This document shows positions 30,729 through 32,500 of a stretch of 32,500 nucleotides of DNA, in pieces. Positions within the stretch are counted from its first letter, which is position 1, and the number at the start of each line of letters is the position of its first letter. This DNA comes from Botryococcus braunii (lineage: Eukaryota > Chlorophyta > Trebouxiophyceae): positions 166,758 through 199,257 of the forward strand of contig KV908598.1 in the NCBI GenBank assembly GCA_002005505.1, read 5' to 3'. Both the position numbers and the translations under genes were made by a program. The notes beneath the pieces are model-generated. The model was not told the DNA's origin, ran no database searches, and saw only the letters and a program-made list of their open reading frames with translations.

Positions 30729-32500
30729 ATGGCACTCGAAGGCATTGACGAGAACATAGTACGTCTGTACGAGCCGAAAGAACTTTTCGGTAACCAACTT
30801 GGACGAGGTTCTTTAGCGGTCGTTAGAAAGGCCGCTATATTGGATTCTCCGTCCGTCTTTGCGAGTGTTCGCATAGCTGCGGCCTGCAAGTCGCCTCGCC
30901 CTGGAACCAATCTACAGCGATATCAACGCTTCATACGCAGGGTATGAGCGCAAACGGTTTGATTGTCTACAAGACGTCCACTGCCGATTACGGGAAACTC
31001 AAAAGTTTCCTGTCATTCTTATATATAGCCAACGGCCAACATACCGTAGTGACCGTAGATATCGTACTTAACTGATTTGACGTTCAGTATTTGGGGATAT
31101 CTAGAAATCGAGGAATCGGGTTTCCCGTCAATTATGGTCATTTGTTTCCGACAAATGGTCTCCCTTTCGGGTCCTCCGCGGGTAACTGTTTAGACGGGTT
31201 TTAGGTGCTTTATAAAACTGTTAAGGGCAATAGGAGGTCTTAAAATCATGCGTTGCCAATTTGATATGTGGTATATGATGCCCAAGTCTCCATTCCCCTT
31301 ACCGTTGCCTGCCAGTTGGAAGTGGCTAGTGCTTAGTGGCCGCTCATTGAACGCAAACACTCGTGCAGGAGGCAGACTTAATTCGAACCATCCATGGAAA
31401 TGGTGTTGAAAACCACGTCATTCGGACGTACGGGTTCGTTCGCAAAAGCATAGATCAAGGACCGGCGACGGCAAGCCCAATTCCAGTCATTCGAAACAAT
31501 GCCGCTGGGCTGACTCTATTTGAAACCGAAACGCACACTTGGAATGGGCGATACCATACAATACCAAGCCGGCGAATCATGATGTTGAGGCTAGATTATA
31601 ACCGACTGTTGCTTGAGCGATTAAGTGGGGGTTCGCTTTGGGATGCTCTTGATCCGACTCATAAGGTGAGTGAACTATACGTTCTTATGTCTCAACTTGC
31701 GATGTCTGAACCTGCATGTGAATGAACAAATGACCAAGTGCAACTACTTCATTGCAGCATGCTAGTATAAATGCAGTGTCATACCAGTTGCCTCGCATTT
31801 AATTTGTTATTCTAATACCCCGCGGCTTTTCAAAGAAGCGTTACCATGTGTTGAATATTACTAGGGAATTTAACAAAGATATGGTTGCGTGGCGTAACCT
31901 TTGTTGCCAACCTCCTTCGACGGGACGAAGCCTCACGTTCTTCATGATAAAGCAAAATCTGTCCAATGCAAATATGTTCGCTACATAATCTGATTTACAG
32001 ATAAGAAAAAATGACTGGAGTTCTGGAGTCATCTTGGAGATGTCTTAATCATGATTGACCCTTACAGGGGACCCTTTTGTTCCAGCCGTACTTTTGATGG
32101 AGATGCTCAAATTACATCAACAGAACTCACAAGCACGAAGCTAGTTACACTATGTAAGGAACAATATTGTTCGAACTCACGGTGGAACATTATTTTTGTA
32201 TTTGGAAAGCAGCTCGCCTATTCCAGCATGCCACTTTTCCTCTCAGCAATTGGTCTAGTTGTCCTTGTCCGGTTGCCCCCCTGACTTGTGTGGACCTTGC
32301 ATGGGTGTGCAGCTGAAGCCATCTGTAGCGCTCAACGTGGCGTGTCAAATATTTGATGGACTTGCAGCAATACACAGATCTCATATCATCCACCGGGACA
32401 TCAAGCCTTCTAACATAGTCTTTACCGATAAAACTCGTACCACAGTCAAAATAATCGACTTTAGCGACGCCCGTTTTGTCCCGGCTCCACTAGACCCCCG
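30729..32500 (+). CDS. protein kinase, copy 3, partial at the window end
   Basis: The exons are 30729-30941, 31369-31665 and 32313 to beyond 32500. The translated parts match copy 1 without change where readable, through the Gly loop, beta-3 Lys, exon 2 hinge, HRDIKPSN and the DFS motif. The rest of exon 3 and exon 4 lie outside. The upstream 1 kb is the same as for copies 1 and 2, so the three copies should share regulation. A CATAAAAG element lies about 70 bases before each ATG but is not distinctive enough to be called a TATA box. Confidence 0.8.
31115..32500 (+). repeat. tandem unit D, partial, cut by the window end
   Basis: This is the first 1386 bases of a fourth unit, containing the rest of kinase intron 1, exon 2, intron 2 and most of exon 3. 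It appears identical to unit B where both are readable. The array continues beyond the window. Confidence 0.92.

Overview
This window is eukaryotic nuclear DNA. The coding regions are split by GT-AG introns with good donor and acceptor sites. There are long (CA)n, (GA)n and (GT)n microsatellites, degenerate minisatellites, a decayed non-LTR retrotransposon and a large tandem duplication. I see no bacterial operon structure, CRISPR array, rRNA or tRNA. The protein families (M16 protease, F-box protein, protein kinase, restriction-like-endonuclease retroelement) fit a protist or an alga. I cannot name the organism from the sequence.

Layout. Positions 1-3060 hold the 3' end of an M16 (insulinase/pitrilysin-like) peptidase gene: two recognisable exons (1077-1317 and 2349-2570), an intron with a 45-bp minisatellite, and a 53-bp degenerate minisatellite that starts in the last codons of the gene and runs downstream. 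Positions 3060-5694 have no recognisable gene. Positions 5695-6789 (minus strand) are an intact single-exon F-box protein gene of 364 residues. Positions 7564-11140 are retroelement remains: a linker fragment of one LINE, then a longer element with a C2H2 finger, a reverse transcriptase, a CCHC-like knuckle and the start of a restriction-like endonuclease. This longer element is broken by frameshifts and stops and is cut off at 11140.

From 11141 to the window end there is a head-to-tail array of a unit of about 6.6-6.75 kb (starts at 11141, 17891, 24518 and 31115; the last is partial). Each unit carries a split protein kinase gene (plus strand), a (CA)n(GA)n block directly after the last kinase coding exon, a (GT)n block, three perfect palindromes and a decayed C-terminal fragment of the upstream F-box gene (minus strand). 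The first kinase copy lacks exon 1 and has lost a splice acceptor. The second looks intact. The third has a 1-nt frameshift that is probably a sequence-quality artefact. The fourth runs off the window. The kinase has the Gly loop, Lys, HRDIKPSN and DFx aspartate, but DFG reads DFS and APE is degenerate.

The most informative signals are: the divergence step inside the first unit (about 2% divergent up to 14267, then essentially identical to the later units); a patch of single-base deletions confined to about 24499-27079; reading-frame breaks of the reverse transcriptase that coincide with perfect or nested inverted repeats; and the apparent seeding of a minisatellite from a gene's stop-codon region.
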